From contig VGTH01000025.1 in assembly GCA_016874755.1 (NCBI GenBank), positions 1 to 64,000 on the forward strand: a DNA stretch of 64,000 nt, given 5' to 3'. Position 1 is the stretch's first letter, and the number at the start of each line of letters is the position of its first letter. The notes under the pieces are model-generated. The model did no database searches and was not told the origin of the DNA. It saw only the letters and a program-made list of their open reading frames with translations. Position numbers and translations under genes: made by a program. This document shows, one piece after another, positions 43,664 through 52,500 of the stretch. This DNA is from Deltaproteobacteria bacterium. GTDB taxonomy: Bacteria > Desulfobacterota > Binatia > UBA9968.

Positions 43664-44518
43664 ATGACGATCCGGTCTTTTGAGCTTTTGCAGCCGCGCT
43701 CGCTGGTTGAGGCGAGTGAGCTTTTGCGCAAGCATGGCGATGACGCGCGGGTGCTTGGCGGCGGCACGACGCTGGTTATTCTGATGAAGCAGCGCGCGCT
43801 GCATTATCCCTATCTGGTCGATTTGCAGACGATCCCCGCGCTCAATCAGATTACTCGTGAAGCCGATGGCGTGCGCATTGGCGCCATGGCGACGCATCGG
43901 ATGGTCGAATTGTCGCCGGTGATTCGCGAGTTGTTTCCCATGGTCGCCGAGGCGTTCAGCAAGATCGGCAATGTGCGCGTGCGCCAGACAGCGTCGGTCG
44001 GGGGGAATTTGGCCCACGCCGATTATCGGCTCGATCCGCCGCCGCCGCTGCTCGTGCTTGGCGCTGAAGCGACCGCACATGGCGCGCGCGGCGCGCGCAA
44101 GATTGCGCTTAAAGACTTTTTTCGCGGCATGTACGAGACCGCATTGGAGTCTGGCGAGATTCTCGCGGATGTCAAAATTCCCAATGCACCGGCGAACAGT
44201 AAGACCGCTTATCTGCGCTTTAGCTCGTTGTCGGCGAACGATTGGCCTTGTCTGAGTGTGGCGGGATTGCTGACGAAGCAAAATGGCCGCGCGGCGGAAT
44301 TGCGCTTGGCAGTGGGCGGTCTGGCGGCGACGCCGCTGCTGATTTGCGGGCTGGAATTCGTCCGCGATCAAAATCTTAGCGCAGACGTGGCGGAAAAGAT
44401 CGCGGATGTTGTCGACAGCCAAATCTCGCCGTCTTCGGATATTCGCGGCTCGGAATGGTACAAGCGAAAAGTTGCGCGAGTGTTTGTCAAGCGCACCCTC
44501 GCGGAGTTGAACAGCTAA
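43664..44518 (+). CDS. FAD-binding medium subunit of a molybdenum hydroxylase
   Basis: A 284-residue CoxM/CutM-type flavoprotein: RVLGGGTTLVILMKQRAL, VRVRQTASVGGNLAHADYRL (FAD pyrophosphate-binding signatures), and the CO-dehydrogenase flavoprotein C-terminal domain (about 175-284, AYLRFSSLSANDWPCLSVAG). It passes electrons from the 2Fe-2S subunit to the final acceptor. First of a medium-large-small set. Confidence 0.89.
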   Translation: MTIRSFELLQPRSLVEASELLRKHGDDARVLGGGTTLVILMKQRALHYPYLVDLQTIPALNQITREADGVRIGAMATHRMVELSPVIRELFPMVAEAFSKIGNVRVRQTASVGGNLAHADYRLDPPPPLLVLGAEATAHGARGARKIALKDFFRGMYETALESGEILADVKIPNAPANSKTAYLRFSSLSANDWPCLSVAGLLTKQNGRAAELRLAVGGLAATPLLICGLEFVRDQNLSADVAEKIADVVDSQISPSSDIRGSEWYKRKVARVFVKRTLAELNS

Positions 44519-44526
44519 GAGTGGAA

Positions 44527-44552
44527 CATGCTTCGACAAGCTCAGCATGATC
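44527..44552. repeat. half-copy of family A repeat
   Basis: CATGCTTCGACAAGCTCAGC followed by ATGATC matches the left arm of the element at 5157-5255 and the right arm at 59641-59731. It sits between the flavoprotein and large-subunit genes. Confidence 0.65.
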
Positions 44553-44568
44553 ACATGAGAGAAGCGGC

Positions 44569-46884
44569 ATGGCAAATCTGAACGTTGTCGGACAGTCCGT
44601 CTATCGCAAAGACGGCAATCCCAAAGTGCGCGGCCGCGCTTTGCACGTTGGCAACATCGAGATGCCGGGCATGCTGCACGTCGCCGTACTGCGCAGTCCC
44701 TATGCGCATGCGCGCATCACGCGCATCGATAAAGCCAAAGGGGAAGCGCTGCCTGGCGTCGCAGTGGTGCTGACCGGTGCTGAGATCGCCAAGATGCCGG
44801 GCATCGATCCGCATTTTGGGCCGGCGTTTCGCGATCAGCCGATTCTCTGTGTCGAGAAGGCCTGCTATGCCGGTGACCCGGTGGTTGCCGTGGCCGCCGT
44901 CGATCAGCGCACGGCGGAAGACGCATTGCAGTTGGTCGAAGTCGACTATGAAGCATTACCGGCAGCGCACGATGTCCTCGACGCGGTGAAACCCGGTTCA
45001 CCGCTGGTGCATGAACAGCACCGGCCGGCCAAGGCCTTTGCCGATCTCGCCCATGTAAAGGCGGGGCAGGCGTCGAACATCTGCTATCAATTCAAACTCC
45101 GACTCGGCGATGTCGACAAAGCCTTCGCTGAAGCCGATCGGGTTTTTGAAGACACGTTTAGCTCGCCACCGGCGCAGCATGTGCCGATGGAACCGCATGT
45201 CACGCTGGCTTACTTCGATGAGCATGAACGGCTGAATATTTGGACCGCGAGCCAATCGCCGTCCTACGTGCGCACGGAGATTTCGGCGACCTTTGGCATT
45301 CCAATGAACCGCATTCGCGTGCGCGTGCCCTATCTCGGCGGCGGCTACGGCGCCAAGCTATATGCCAAGCTCGAGCCGCTCTGCACGATCTTGGCGTTGA
45401 TCACCAAAAAGCCGGTGCGCTATGCGCTGACGCGCGAAGAAGAGTTCTTGACGATCACCAAGCATAAGGTGGTCAGCAAAATCAAAACCGCGATCAAGAA
45501 CGGCGCCATCACCGCGCGCAAATGCGAAGTCTTCTGGGATACCGGCGCCTACGCCGAGATCGGCCCGCGCATCGGCCACAAGTCCGGCTACACGTCGGCG
45601 GGGCCGTACAAAATTCCCAACGTCTGGATCGATTCTTACTGTGTTTATACCAACAAGGTTCCCGCCGGCGCGTTTCGCGGCTTTGGTGTGCCGCAGGTGA
45701 TCTGGGCCTACGATTCGCAAACCGATTTGATTGCGCGCGAGCTTGGCGTCGACCCGGTGGAGTTCCGCTTGAAGCCGGCGCTCGACGAAGGCGAATCCTT
45801 CGCCACCGGCACGGCGGTGCGTTCGTTCGGCATCAAACAAGCGATTCGTGAGGCGGCCAAGGCGATCGATTGGGGTAAGCCGCAATCGCCGCAGAGCGGT
45901 ACCAAACGGCGCGGTAAGGGCATTGCCGCGGGCGTGAAGGCGGTGCTAACGCCGTCGATTTCCGGCGCCATCGTGATTCTCAACGCCGATGGCAGCGCCA
46001 GCGTTTTGAGCAGCACGGTGGAAATGGGCCAGGGCTCCGAGGCGACCATGAGCCAAATCGTCGCCGAAGAGTTGGGCATCTCGTTCGAGCAGGTGCACAT
46101 CGTACAGCCCGACACCGACGTCACGCCCTACGACACCATCACCGCCGGCAGCCGGTCAACTTATCACATGGGGAACGCCGTGCGCATGGCAGCGGCAAAA
46201 GTCAAAGCGCAATTGTGTGAAGTCGTGGCGTCGAAGCTGGAGGTCGCGCCCGACGATTTGGTCGCCGGCAAGGGACGCGTCTACGTGCGTGGTTTGGAAG
46301 AGCGCGGCATGAGCGTCGGCGAAATTTTTCTCGCCAAGTTCGGCAGCATGGGCACGACGCTCGCCGCCGAAGCGGTGTGCCAGCCAACCGCGGCGCACAT
46401 GGACCCAGAGACCGGCCAGTCGGAGAAATGCACGGAATATTGGTTCCCCTCCGCCACTGCGGCGGAAGTCGAAGTCGACACCGAAACCGGCCAGGTGAAA
46501 GTTCTCCAGCTCTGGAGCGTCGGCGACACCGGCACCGCGATCAACCCGCGCCACTGCGAACAGCAGCTGCAAAGCGCGGCGATCATGCACATGGGCCTGT
46601 CGATGTTCGAAGAGATGATTTTCGATCAGGGCCAGTTGATCAACGGCTCGCTGCTCGATTATCAATTTGCCTCGTTCAAAGACATGCCGGAATTCATCAA
46701 ACCAATCGTCGTGCAGGTGCCGCACGAAGAAGGACCGTTCGGCGCTAAAGGCGCCGGAGAAACCGGCGCCCTGACGGTTGCGCCGGCGCTGGCGAACGCG
46801 ATTCACGACGCCGTCGGCGTGCGCGTGCGCGATTTGCCGCTGACGCCGGAGCGCGTGCTGCGGGCGCTGGCGGAGAAGAAATGA
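44569..46884 (+). CDS. molybdenum-binding large subunit of a hydroxylase (not CO dehydrogenase)
   Basis: A 771-residue xanthine-dehydrogenase-family large subunit: hammerhead domain to about 130, then YLGGGYGAKLYAKLEP (about 252), PAGAFRGFGVPQ (about 366), STVEMGQGSEATMSQ and GAKGAGETGALT with the catalytic Glu. The AFRGFG loop differs from the AYRCSFR of aerobic CO dehydrogenase, so oxidation of an aldehyde, N-heterocycle or aromatic acyl-CoA is more likely. It is the centre of a medium-large-small gene order with the flavoprotein and 2Fe-2S subunits. Confidence 0.91.
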   Translation: MANLNVVGQSVYRKDGNPKVRGRALHVGNIEMPGMLHVAVLRSPYAHARITRIDKAKGEALPGVAVVLTGAEIAKMPGIDPHFGPAFRDQPILCVEKACYAGDPVVAVAAVDQRTAEDALQLVEVDYEALPAAHDVLDAVKPGSPLVHEQHRPAKAFADLAHVKAGQASNICYQFKLRLGDVDKAFAEADRVFEDTFSSPPAQHVPMEPHVTLAYFDEHERLNIWTASQSPSYVRTEISATFGIPMNRIRVRVPYLGGGYGAKLYAKLEPLCTILALITKKPVRYALTREEEFLTITKHKVVSKIKTAIKNGAITARKCEVFWDTGAYAEIGPRIGHKSGYTSAGPYKIPNVWIDSYCVYTNKVPAGAFRGFGVPQVIWAYDSQTDLIARELGVDPVEFRLKPALDEGESFATGTAVRSFGIKQAIREAAKAIDWGKPQSPQSGTKRRGKGIAAGVKAVLTPSISGAIVILNADGSASVLSSTVEMGQGSEATMSQIVAEELGISFEQVHIVQPDTDVTPYDTITAGSRSTYHMGNAVRMAAAKVKAQLCEVVASKLEVAPDDLVAGKGRVYVRGLEERGMSVGEIFLAKFGSMGTTLAAEAVCQPTAAHMDPETGQSEKCTEYWFPSATAAEVEVDTETGQVKVLQLWSVGDTGTAINPRHCEQQLQSAAIMHMGLSMFEEMIFDQGQLINGSLLDYQFASFKDMPEFIKPIVVQVPHEEGPFGAKGAGETGALTVAPALANAIHDAVGVRVRDLPLTPERVLRALAEKK

Positions 46885-46925
46885 TCTCGCGCTGAGGCGC
46901 AGAGGCCGCAGGGATTTTTGACCGC
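46885..46925. repeat. family B repeat fragment
   Basis: TCTCGCGCTGAGGCGCAGAG followed by GCCGCAGGGATTTTTGACCG repeats the CGCAGAGGCGCAAAGG type; the following GACCGCAAAAAGCGCAAA also occurs upstream of the TctC gene at 8950. Confidence 0.6.
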
Positions 46926-46982
46926 AAAAAGCGCAAACAAGAGTCCGGAATTGTAGGTGCGCGCACGATTTAGCGAATTTGT

Positions 46983-47456
46983 ATGAAACGCGAGATCACT
47001 CTTAGGGTAAACAAGATCGAGTGGAAACTGACCGTCGACGATGCGGACACTCTGCTCGAAGTGCTGCGCGACCGGTTAAAGCTCTACAGCGTGCGCGAGA
47101 GCTGCGGCGTGGGCGCGTGCGGCTCCTGCACGGTGTTGATGGACGGCGCGCCAGTGAGCTCGTGTTTTTTGCTTGCCGTGCGCGCGGTCGGCAAAGAAAT
47201 TACCACGCTTGAAGGCCTGGAGCAGGGCGAGAAACTGCACTACATTCAAGAAGCGTTCGTGCAGGAACGAGCGCTGCAGTGCGCCTATTGCACGCCGGGG
47301 TTTGTGCTTGCGGTGAAATCGCTCTTGGAGGAAAACCCCAATCCGAGCGATGATGAGATCAAAGAATATCTTTCAGGAAATCTATGTCGCTGCGCGGGCT
47401 ACGAAGAAATTTTACGAGCGGTGCGTGTGGCGATAGAAAAGAGAGCCGCGTTGTAA
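46983..47456 (+). CDS. 2Fe-2S small subunit of a molybdenum hydroxylase
   Basis: A 157-residue protein with the two iron-sulfur clusters of the family. The plant-ferredoxin type site uses Cys41, 46, 49 and 61 (ESCGVGACGSCTVLMDG). The helical domain site uses Cys100, 103, 135 and 137 (CAYCTPGF, NLCRCAGYEEI). It conveys electrons from the Mo centre in the large subunit to FAD. It closes the three-gene set that starts at 43664. Confidence 0.92.
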   Translation: MKREITLRVNKIEWKLTVDDADTLLEVLRDRLKLYSVRESCGVGACGSCTVLMDGAPVSSCFLLAVRAVGKEITTLEGLEQGEKLHYIQEAFVQERALQCAYCTPGFVLAVKSLLEENPNPSDDEIKEYLSGNLCRCAGYEEILRAVRVAIEKRAAL

Positions 47457-47479
47457 TGTTGTAATCGCAAAGGGAGATT

Positions 47480-47575
47480 CGGAAAGCACCACGAAACACA
47501 CGAAAATCACGAAAAAGAAATTCTTGCGAATCCCATTTCGTGAGTTTCGTGCTTTTCGTGGTTTATCCCTCTTCG
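47480..47575. repeat. CACGAAA/TTTCGTG inverted repeat
   Basis: GAAAGCACCACGAAACACAC and CGAAAATCACGAAAAAGAAA are mirrored about 40 nt later by TTTCGTGAGTTTCGTGCTTT and TCGTGGTTTAT, giving a long imperfect hairpin. Related to the CTTCGTG-rich arms of family B. Confidence 0.65.
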
Positions 47576-47599
47576 GATTGGACGATTCATGAATCGCCG

Positions 47600-48133
47600 C
47601 TATTGCTGGATACTCACTTCGACGCGGCGTGCTTCCGCGTCGTTGCCCGTTCCCGTTGTTTCCTGGGGTTTTTGCATGACCACTCGGTCCTCGCCGATGC
47701 CGGCTTTTTGAAGGGCTTCACGCACGGTCTTGGCACGGTTCTTTGCCAGCTCTTCATTTTGCGCTTTGTTGCCAGTCGGGTCGTGGTAGCCGGAAATCAC
47801 CGCTTTGCTTGCAGTGTTGGTTTTCAGATACGCGACGATGTCTTTCAACGTGTCCGGTGTTCCTTTAGGCACCGCGGCGGCGCCTAAAGCGAAGTAAACT
47901 TTGGCGGCAGCCGGAATCGCCGGTGCCGGCACTGCTGCAACCGGCTCGGGCGCCGGGGCAGGGGTGGGCGCGGGAGCAGGCGCCGGAGCCGGTGCCGGCG
48001 CGCTGGCTTGCTGCGGCGGGTGGCCGTCTCTACCGCACATCGCTGCGAGCCATATCAGCACCGCAACGCCGACTAACCAGGGAATCCAGCGCATCGGGCC
48101 GGTTGCTTCGTTACCTTCGTGTTCATCCGCCAT
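47600..48133 (-). CDS. OmpA-like protein with Ala-Pro linker
   Basis: A 177-residue protein: short N-terminal part, a membrane helix (about 15-33, WIPWLVGVAVLIWLAAMCG), a 30-residue Ala-Pro repeat linker, and an OmpA-like domain (about 75-177) with ISGYHDPTGNKAQNEELAKN and RVEVSIQQ, which normally binds peptidoglycan. The domain is anchored by a helix rather than a barrel, as in MotB-like or flagellar-unrelated envelope proteins. The next two genes upstream, LysM and an unknown protein, make a minus-strand envelope cluster. Confidence 0.82.
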   Translation of the reverse strand: MADEHEGNEATGPMRWIPWLVGVAVLIWLAAMCGRDGHPPQQASAPAPAPAPAPAPTPAPAPEPVAAVPAPAIPAAAKVYFALGAAAVPKGTPDTLKDIVAYLKTNTASKAVISGYHDPTGNKAQNEELAKNRAKTVREALQKAGIGEDRVVMQKPQETTGTGNDAEARRVEVSIQQ

Positions 48134-48164
48134 TAGCACACTCCTCCACCGTAAATGATTTGCT

Positions 48165-48653
48165 TTACGCCTGCGCAGGGATGCGCAGCATCTGCCCCGG
48201 ATAGATCTTGTCCGGATGGGTCAACATCGGCCGGTTGGCCTCGAAAATAGTATTGTACTTGTTCGGGTCGCCGTAGTAGTCCCGGGAAATTTTCGAGAGC
48301 ATGTCGCCGCTGACCACGGTGTAGTATTGTGCTTCGGGTTCGCTGCTTTCGACGGTCATGTTGTCATCGACTCCGGCTACACCCGCGACGTTGCCGCAGC
48401 AGAGCAAAATCTTTTCTTTGGTTGCTTGATCGGGCGCGACGCCGGCGACATTGACGTAGCCGCTGGCGCCGTCGAAGCTCACGCTAAGATCGGTCGCCGT
48501 AAGATTCTGCGATTGGATATATTTTAGAATCGCCTCGCCCGCGGCGGCGTTCAACTGGTCTAAGTTTGGGCTCGAATCGGCAGCCGCCTTTTCAACTTCT
48601 TTATGGCCGAAGAGCCGTTGGCCGGCGTCTTTGATAAAAGATAACAGTCCCTT
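48165..48653 (-). CDS. BON-LysM protein, YgaU/Kbp-like, start codon unclear
   Basis: A protein of about 160 residues with N-terminal GLLSFIKDAGQRLFGHKE, a BON domain (about 45-110) and a LysM domain at the C-terminus (YYTVVSGDMLSKISRDYYGD, YPGQMLRIPAQA), the layout of potassium-binding YgaU/Kbp. The odd point is the start. A good AAGGAGG is present, yet the codon where the family has ATG is AAG (48651-48653), with no ATG/GTG/TTG nearby in frame; CTG at 48647 is the nearest near-cognate codon. Either a non-standard start is used or the start was lost by a one-base change. Confidence 0.7.
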   Translation of the reverse strand, partial: KGLLSFIKDAGQRLFGHKEVEKAAADSSPNLDQLNAAAGEAILKYIQSQNLTATDLSVSFDGASGYVNVAGVAPDQATKEKILLCCGNVAGVAGVDDNMTVESSEPEAQYYTVVSGDMLSKISRDYYGDPNKYNTIFEANRPMLTHPDKIYPGQMLRIPAQA

Positions 48654-48702
48654 GGGTCCTCCTTGGTTTTGTCGCCACTGGATGGCGGTTAGTGTGAACT
48701 CG

Positions 48703-49188
48703 CTAGGTTCGCGGCATGCCGAGATTGAAGGCGATCTGATTGATCGTTTGCTTCTCGGCTTCGGATACCTTCTGGCCGCCGATGCCGAAAAAGCCGCCTT
48801 CATTGGAGGCCTCGGCGACACGCTGAGCGACGGTGACGAGCCAGCCCTTAAATTCACCGGCATCTCCCGGCGCCTTTTTATCAAGCAATGCAGCTACGCT
48901 TTTTAACTGCGCTAGCGCGGCTTGTTTGCCCTGCTCCGGATCTTTGATGTCGGGTGGGGGCTCGGGTTTGGTCGCACGCTCTTTGATGTCCGCGATGAGC
49001 GCCGACAGCAGCGGATTGGCGCTGCCTTTCTGCACGAGCTCGGCCAAAGCCATGCCCATCGAAAACATTTCTTTCATGACGCCCAATGGCCCATTGGGGC
49101 TCGCACAGGTGACTGCCAGCCCCGCCATCGGTGCCGCAGCGACCAGTGTTTTCCATTCATCGGGAGAAAAGTCGGACTTCGTCGCCAT
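48703..49188 (-). CDS. conserved hypothetical soluble protein
   Basis: A 161-residue protein without signal peptide, mainly helical: FSPDEWKTLVAAAPMAGLAV, VMKEMFSMGMALAELVQKGS, AQLKSVAALLDKKAPGDAGE and EGGFFGIGGQKVSEAEKQTI. It looks like a small conserved family found in environmental genomes, distantly reminiscent of TerB-like helical proteins, but I cannot name a function. It lies directly upstream of the BON-LysM gene, suggesting a shared role. AGGAGG precedes ATG 49188. Confidence 0.65.
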   Translation of the reverse strand: MATKSDFSPDEWKTLVAAAPMAGLAVTCASPNGPLGVMKEMFSMGMALAELVQKGSANPLLSALIADIKERATKPEPPPDIKDPEQGKQAALAQLKSVAALLDKKAPGDAGEFKGWLVTVAQRVAEASNEGGFFGIGGQKVSEAEKQTINQIAFNLGMPRT

Positions 49189-49368
49189 AGTTTACCTCCT
49201 TGGAAAATATTTGCTTGGACGATGTGGCAGAGACGTTTCTTCACTTATCATGTCAGCAACGCCTCGTCCACGCGACTTGAAAAAATTCACTAGCGGCGCC
49301 GCGGGCAGGCCTTTACCGGTGTGCCGCGATCATGTTAGGAATCGGAAACAATCGAGGAGCGTGCGCAC

Positions 49369-50112
49369 ATGCGGATCATCGAGAAATCGTTTACCACGGC
49401 AAAGGACGGCGTCGCCGGCTATCTATCCATGCCCGAGCGCAGCGAGCCCGGACCGGCGCTGTACATGATTCATCCTAAGGGTGGATTGGGTGAGTATATC
49501 AAAACCGAAACCCGCAAGTTCGCCAGGCTGGGTTATACGACCTTCGCAGTCAATGTGTTTGAACAACTGGGCTTCCCATCGGAAACCCACATTGTTACCG
49601 GCTCACAAATTCAAGCGAAAACCGCCGACCCGGAGTTTACCCGCGTGCTGACGGAGGGCTGGCGATTTCTCTTGAAACAGCCCAGCGTCAACAGGAATCG
49701 CGTCGCGGTGTGCGGCTACTGCATGGGTGGGCGGATTGCGATCCACTTCGTTGCCTCGGTTCCTGAAGAGGTGCGCTGTTTCGTGGGCTACTATCCGACC
49801 GTGCGCATGGAGCCTGATAGTCCGATGCGGCCGGTGCATCCGAGCGTGGCGGTGAAAAAATTTAGATGTCCATCGATCAACCTCTACGGGGCCGAAGACG
49901 TGACAACTAACATGGAAGCCCAGGAATGCATGTGGCAGGCGTTCAAGAACAACGGGCAGTCGAGCGAATGGCATTTCTTCCCATTCGGCGGTCACGGCTA
50001 TGTCGACCCTGGCGCACCCGGCTACAACGCGCACACTGCCGAGTTGTCGTGGCCGTTGGTAAGCGATTTTCTCGAACGGCATTTGCAGTGGAGCTCGCCC
50101 GAGGCGACTTGA
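49369..50112 (+). CDS. dienelactone hydrolase family protein
   Basis: A 247-residue alpha/beta-hydrolase with the DLH-type Cys nucleophile elbow GYCMGG (Cys118), the catalytic Asp in GAEDVTTN and the His in PFGGHGYVDPG. Dienelactone hydrolases open the lactone formed in chloroaromatic ring cleavage, but many relatives have other ester substrates. ATG 49369 is the start. It precedes an amidohydrolase gene by 57 nt on the same strand. Confidence 0.86.
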   Translation: MRIIEKSFTTAKDGVAGYLSMPERSEPGPALYMIHPKGGLGEYIKTETRKFARLGYTTFAVNVFEQLGFPSETHIVTGSQIQAKTADPEFTRVLTEGWRFLLKQPSVNRNRVAVCGYCMGGRIAIHFVASVPEEVRCFVGYYPTVRMEPDSPMRPVHPSVAVKKFRCPSINLYGAEDVTTNMEAQECMWQAFKNNGQSSEWHFFPFGGHGYVDPGAPGYNAHTAELSWPLVSDFLERHLQWSSPEAT

Positions 50113-50169
50113 GTTAGTGCAAATGGCTGCTTTGGATCGGACCGATCAGAACTAATGGGAGGTAACAAC

Positions 50170-51252
50170 ATGGCAGACAATATCGCCGTCTTCGATTGTG
50201 ACGGACACATCATCGAGTCGATTCCGGAAATGGTCCCGTTCATGGACCCAATCGACCGCGAAGTGGCGCTCCATCCGACGCGCAATCGCCAGGGTGTGTT
50301 CGCGAGCTTGGACAATATTCACTATCCGCGCAATGTGAAAAAGTCCGGCGAGGTGGAAGCACCGCGCCGCCCGCGCGTCGACGCGAGTAGTCACCGCAAG
50401 GGCTCGGGCGAGGATTGGGTCGCGTTCTTGGAAAAAGCCTCAGTGGAGCAGGCGGTCTTGTTTCCCTCGGAAGGGTTGGCGGCCGGGTTCTTTCAGCAAG
50501 CGGACTACGCAACCCGCATCTGCCGTGCTTTTAACGACTATGTGTCCGAGCGCTACAGGAAGGTCGACAAGCGGCTCCATCCGATGGGTTTGATCGCGAT
50601 GCAGGACGTCAAAGAAGCGAAAAAAGAATTGCGCCGGCTGGTGGTCGATTTGAAACTGCCGGGCGCCATGCTGCCGTCGCGCGGCTTGCCGCTGCATCTT
50701 GGCCACGATTACTACTTGCCAATTTATGAAGAGGCGGCGAACCTCGGCTGTGTGTTGGGCATTCACGGTGGCTCGGGCATCGGCCTGGGGCAGGACACAT
50801 TCACCGATCCTTGGGCGTCGCGTGTGTTGCGCCATCCGATGCCGCTGGCGTTGGAGTTTGTCGCGCTCGTCTATCACGGCGTGATGGACCGCTATAAAGA
50901 CCTGCGCATCGGCTTTTTCGAAGGCGGCTGCGCTTGGGTGTTGCTGCTCAAGGACCGCATGGATCGCGACGACAATGTCTACACGACCAGCACAGGACAT
51001 GCGCGCAGTTTGAACGACTATCTTTCGAGCGGCCAAGTTTTGGTCGGCTGCGAAGGCAACGAGTGGATACTGCCCTACGTGTTGCAGCAATGCGGTAACG
51101 ACGCATTCTCGTACGCTTCGGACTATCCGCATGAGGTCGACTTGGTCGCCGCCAAGGAAATGATCCACGGCACCGTCGAGCGGCCGGATTTAACAATGGC
51201 GCAGAAAGCGGCGGTGTTAGGCGGCAACGCGAAGAGATTTTTCCGGTTGTAG
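50170..51252 (+). CDS. amidohydrolase-2 family protein
   Basis: A 360-residue metal-dependent hydrolase: FDCDGHIIES near the N-terminus, VLGIHGGSGIG (about 197), RIGFFEGGCAWVLLLKDR (about 247) and YASDYPHEVDLV (about 318), the features of amidohydrolase_2. It resembles the gene at 61688 more than the other two in this window (same DxDGHI and FxEGG motifs). AGGAGGT-like sequence precedes ATG 50170. A terminator follows. Confidence 0.86.
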   Translation: MADNIAVFDCDGHIIESIPEMVPFMDPIDREVALHPTRNRQGVFASLDNIHYPRNVKKSGEVEAPRRPRVDASSHRKGSGEDWVAFLEKASVEQAVLFPSEGLAAGFFQQADYATRICRAFNDYVSERYRKVDKRLHPMGLIAMQDVKEAKKELRRLVVDLKLPGAMLPSRGLPLHLGHDYYLPIYEEAANLGCVLGIHGGSGIGLGQDTFTDPWASRVLRHPMPLALEFVALVYHGVMDRYKDLRIGFFEGGCAWVLLLKDRMDRDDNVYTTSTGHARSLNDYLSSGQVLVGCEGNEWILPYVLQQCGNDAFSYASDYPHEVDLVAAKEMIHGTVERPDLTMAQKAAVLGGNAKRFFRL

Positions 51253-51321
51253 TCAGGATGAAATCCCTTCCCCCGAATAGCGCAACGCGTCTATCGAGGG
51301 GTAGCGCCAAGACAAAGAAGG

Positions 51322-51349
51322 CCGGCAGAGCACAGTCTCTGTCGGTTTT
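51322..51349 (+). terminator. rho-independent terminator after the amidohydrolase
   Basis: A 9-bp stem CCGGCAGAG / CTCTGTCGG (one G-U pair) with a six-nt loop is followed at once by TTTT. It lies 70 nt after the amidohydrolase stop and 124 nt before the next gene, so it likely ends that transcript. Confidence 0.65.
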
Positions 51350-51472
51350 CCTGCGTGTTGATTCCCACAATCCGCTGCAAATTTCTCGAACTGTCTTGCT
51401 GCTCCATGGATTTCTTTGGCAGCTTAATTTTCGCCCGTTTTGACCGATCTTCATCATTGAGGAGCTTTCTCA

Positions 51473-52483
51473 ATGATGAATCAGTCTGCCCGTCAAGCCT
51501 TTGAATCCGAGACCGTTAGCCAACGTCCCAACGAAACCCCGCCCGACCGCTGCAGCGAAATAAGACGCCTGCTGCTCGATATCATGGCGCAGGGGCCGTG
51601 GCAGCTCGAACAGCGCATCGACGCACTAGGGATTCTCCGCGAACTGAGCGATGACGAGCGCGACGTTGTCCATCAGATCTACCAGACGTGCTACGATGCC
51701 GCCGAGCGAGAGGCGGACGAAAAGAAAATGTGGCGCTATCAGCGTTTGCTGCGCGGCATGGTATTGCAAAAAAACGCCGCGCCCGCGGTGGACCACCGGC
51801 GTCCCGACCCGTTGTTCTGCCTCGAACCACGGATGGAGTTTGCCGTTGAAAGTGAAGATGCGGTCATTCCATCGAGCGATCATTCGCCAACACGGCCCGC
51901 GGTAGAAGCGGTGCAACGCAGCGCGCCACTCTACGATGCGGTATTCCCCGCGTGTCTGTTCGCCGCTGCCGTCTTCGTGTCCGTGCTAACGTTTACCTCC
52001 GGTGCTGTTGATCCATCCACAATGCCGGCGACGCTGGCGAGTGGGCCGGGTTCTGAAAAGCAAACCGCGGTGTCAACTCGCCCTGAACCGACTACTTTTA
52101 TGCCCACGGAGTTGCAGGTCGCAGACGCTGTCGCCGCCAGCGAAGCGGAGAAGGTAACCACGGTAGTGGAGCCGGCCGCGACTGCCACGAATAATGGCGC
52201 GTCAAAAGAGCCGCCAAAACCCGTATCGGTACCGCCGCGGCAGGAGCCAGCGCCGGCCGCGGCCATTTTGCCGAGGCCGACACCCATTGCGATAGCCAAT
52301 CCGCCAATGCCTAAACCAGTGGAGCCGACGAAGCCGACATCTGAATCGACGCAGACCGATCGGGAAGTAGAGCGAACCGCCGCGCCGGCACGACGGTCCC
52401 TTGGACCAAGTCTAGCGACGCCAGAATTGGAGGCGCAACTCGAAGCATTGAAAAACCAAAGGGTGGGCGAATCACGAGAGTAG
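51473..52483 (+). CDS. single-pass membrane protein with Pro-rich periplasmic tail
   Basis: A 336-residue protein of three parts. A charged, helical cytoplasmic N-terminus (about 1-155, including CSEIRRLLLDIMAQGPWQLE and ERDVVHQIYQTCYDAAEREA) is followed by one membrane helix (about 157-175, AVFPACLFAAAVFVSVLTF) and a long Pro/Ala/Thr-rich tail (180-336). The layout is like a sensor or envelope-linking protein, but no family is recognised. Start at ATG 51473 or 51476, both after GAGGAGC. It converges with the grdB-like gene. Confidence 0.7.
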   Translation: MMNQSARQAFESETVSQRPNETPPDRCSEIRRLLLDIMAQGPWQLEQRIDALGILRELSDDERDVVHQIYQTCYDAAEREADEKKMWRYQRLLRGMVLQKNAAPAVDHRRPDPLFCLEPRMEFAVESEDAVIPSSDHSPTRPAVEAVQRSAPLYDAVFPACLFAAAVFVSVLTFTSGAVDPSTMPATLASGPGSEKQTAVSTRPEPTTFMPTELQVADAVAASEAEKVTTVVEPAATATNNGASKEPPKPVSVPPRQEPAPAAAILPRPTPIAIANPPMPKPVEPTKPTSESTQTDREVERTAAPARRSLGPSLATPELEAQLEALKNQRVGESRE

Positions 52484-52500
52484 TTTGCCGCGGCGCGAGG

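Noticed and set aside
43664-47456. Aerobic CO dehydrogenase operon
   Set aside because: The large subunit lacks the AYRCSFR active-site loop and cox helper genes are missing.
51258-51443. 61-residue open frame between the amidohydrolase and the membrane protein
   Set aside because: It runs through a terminator hairpin, has no ribosome site and no protein-like features.
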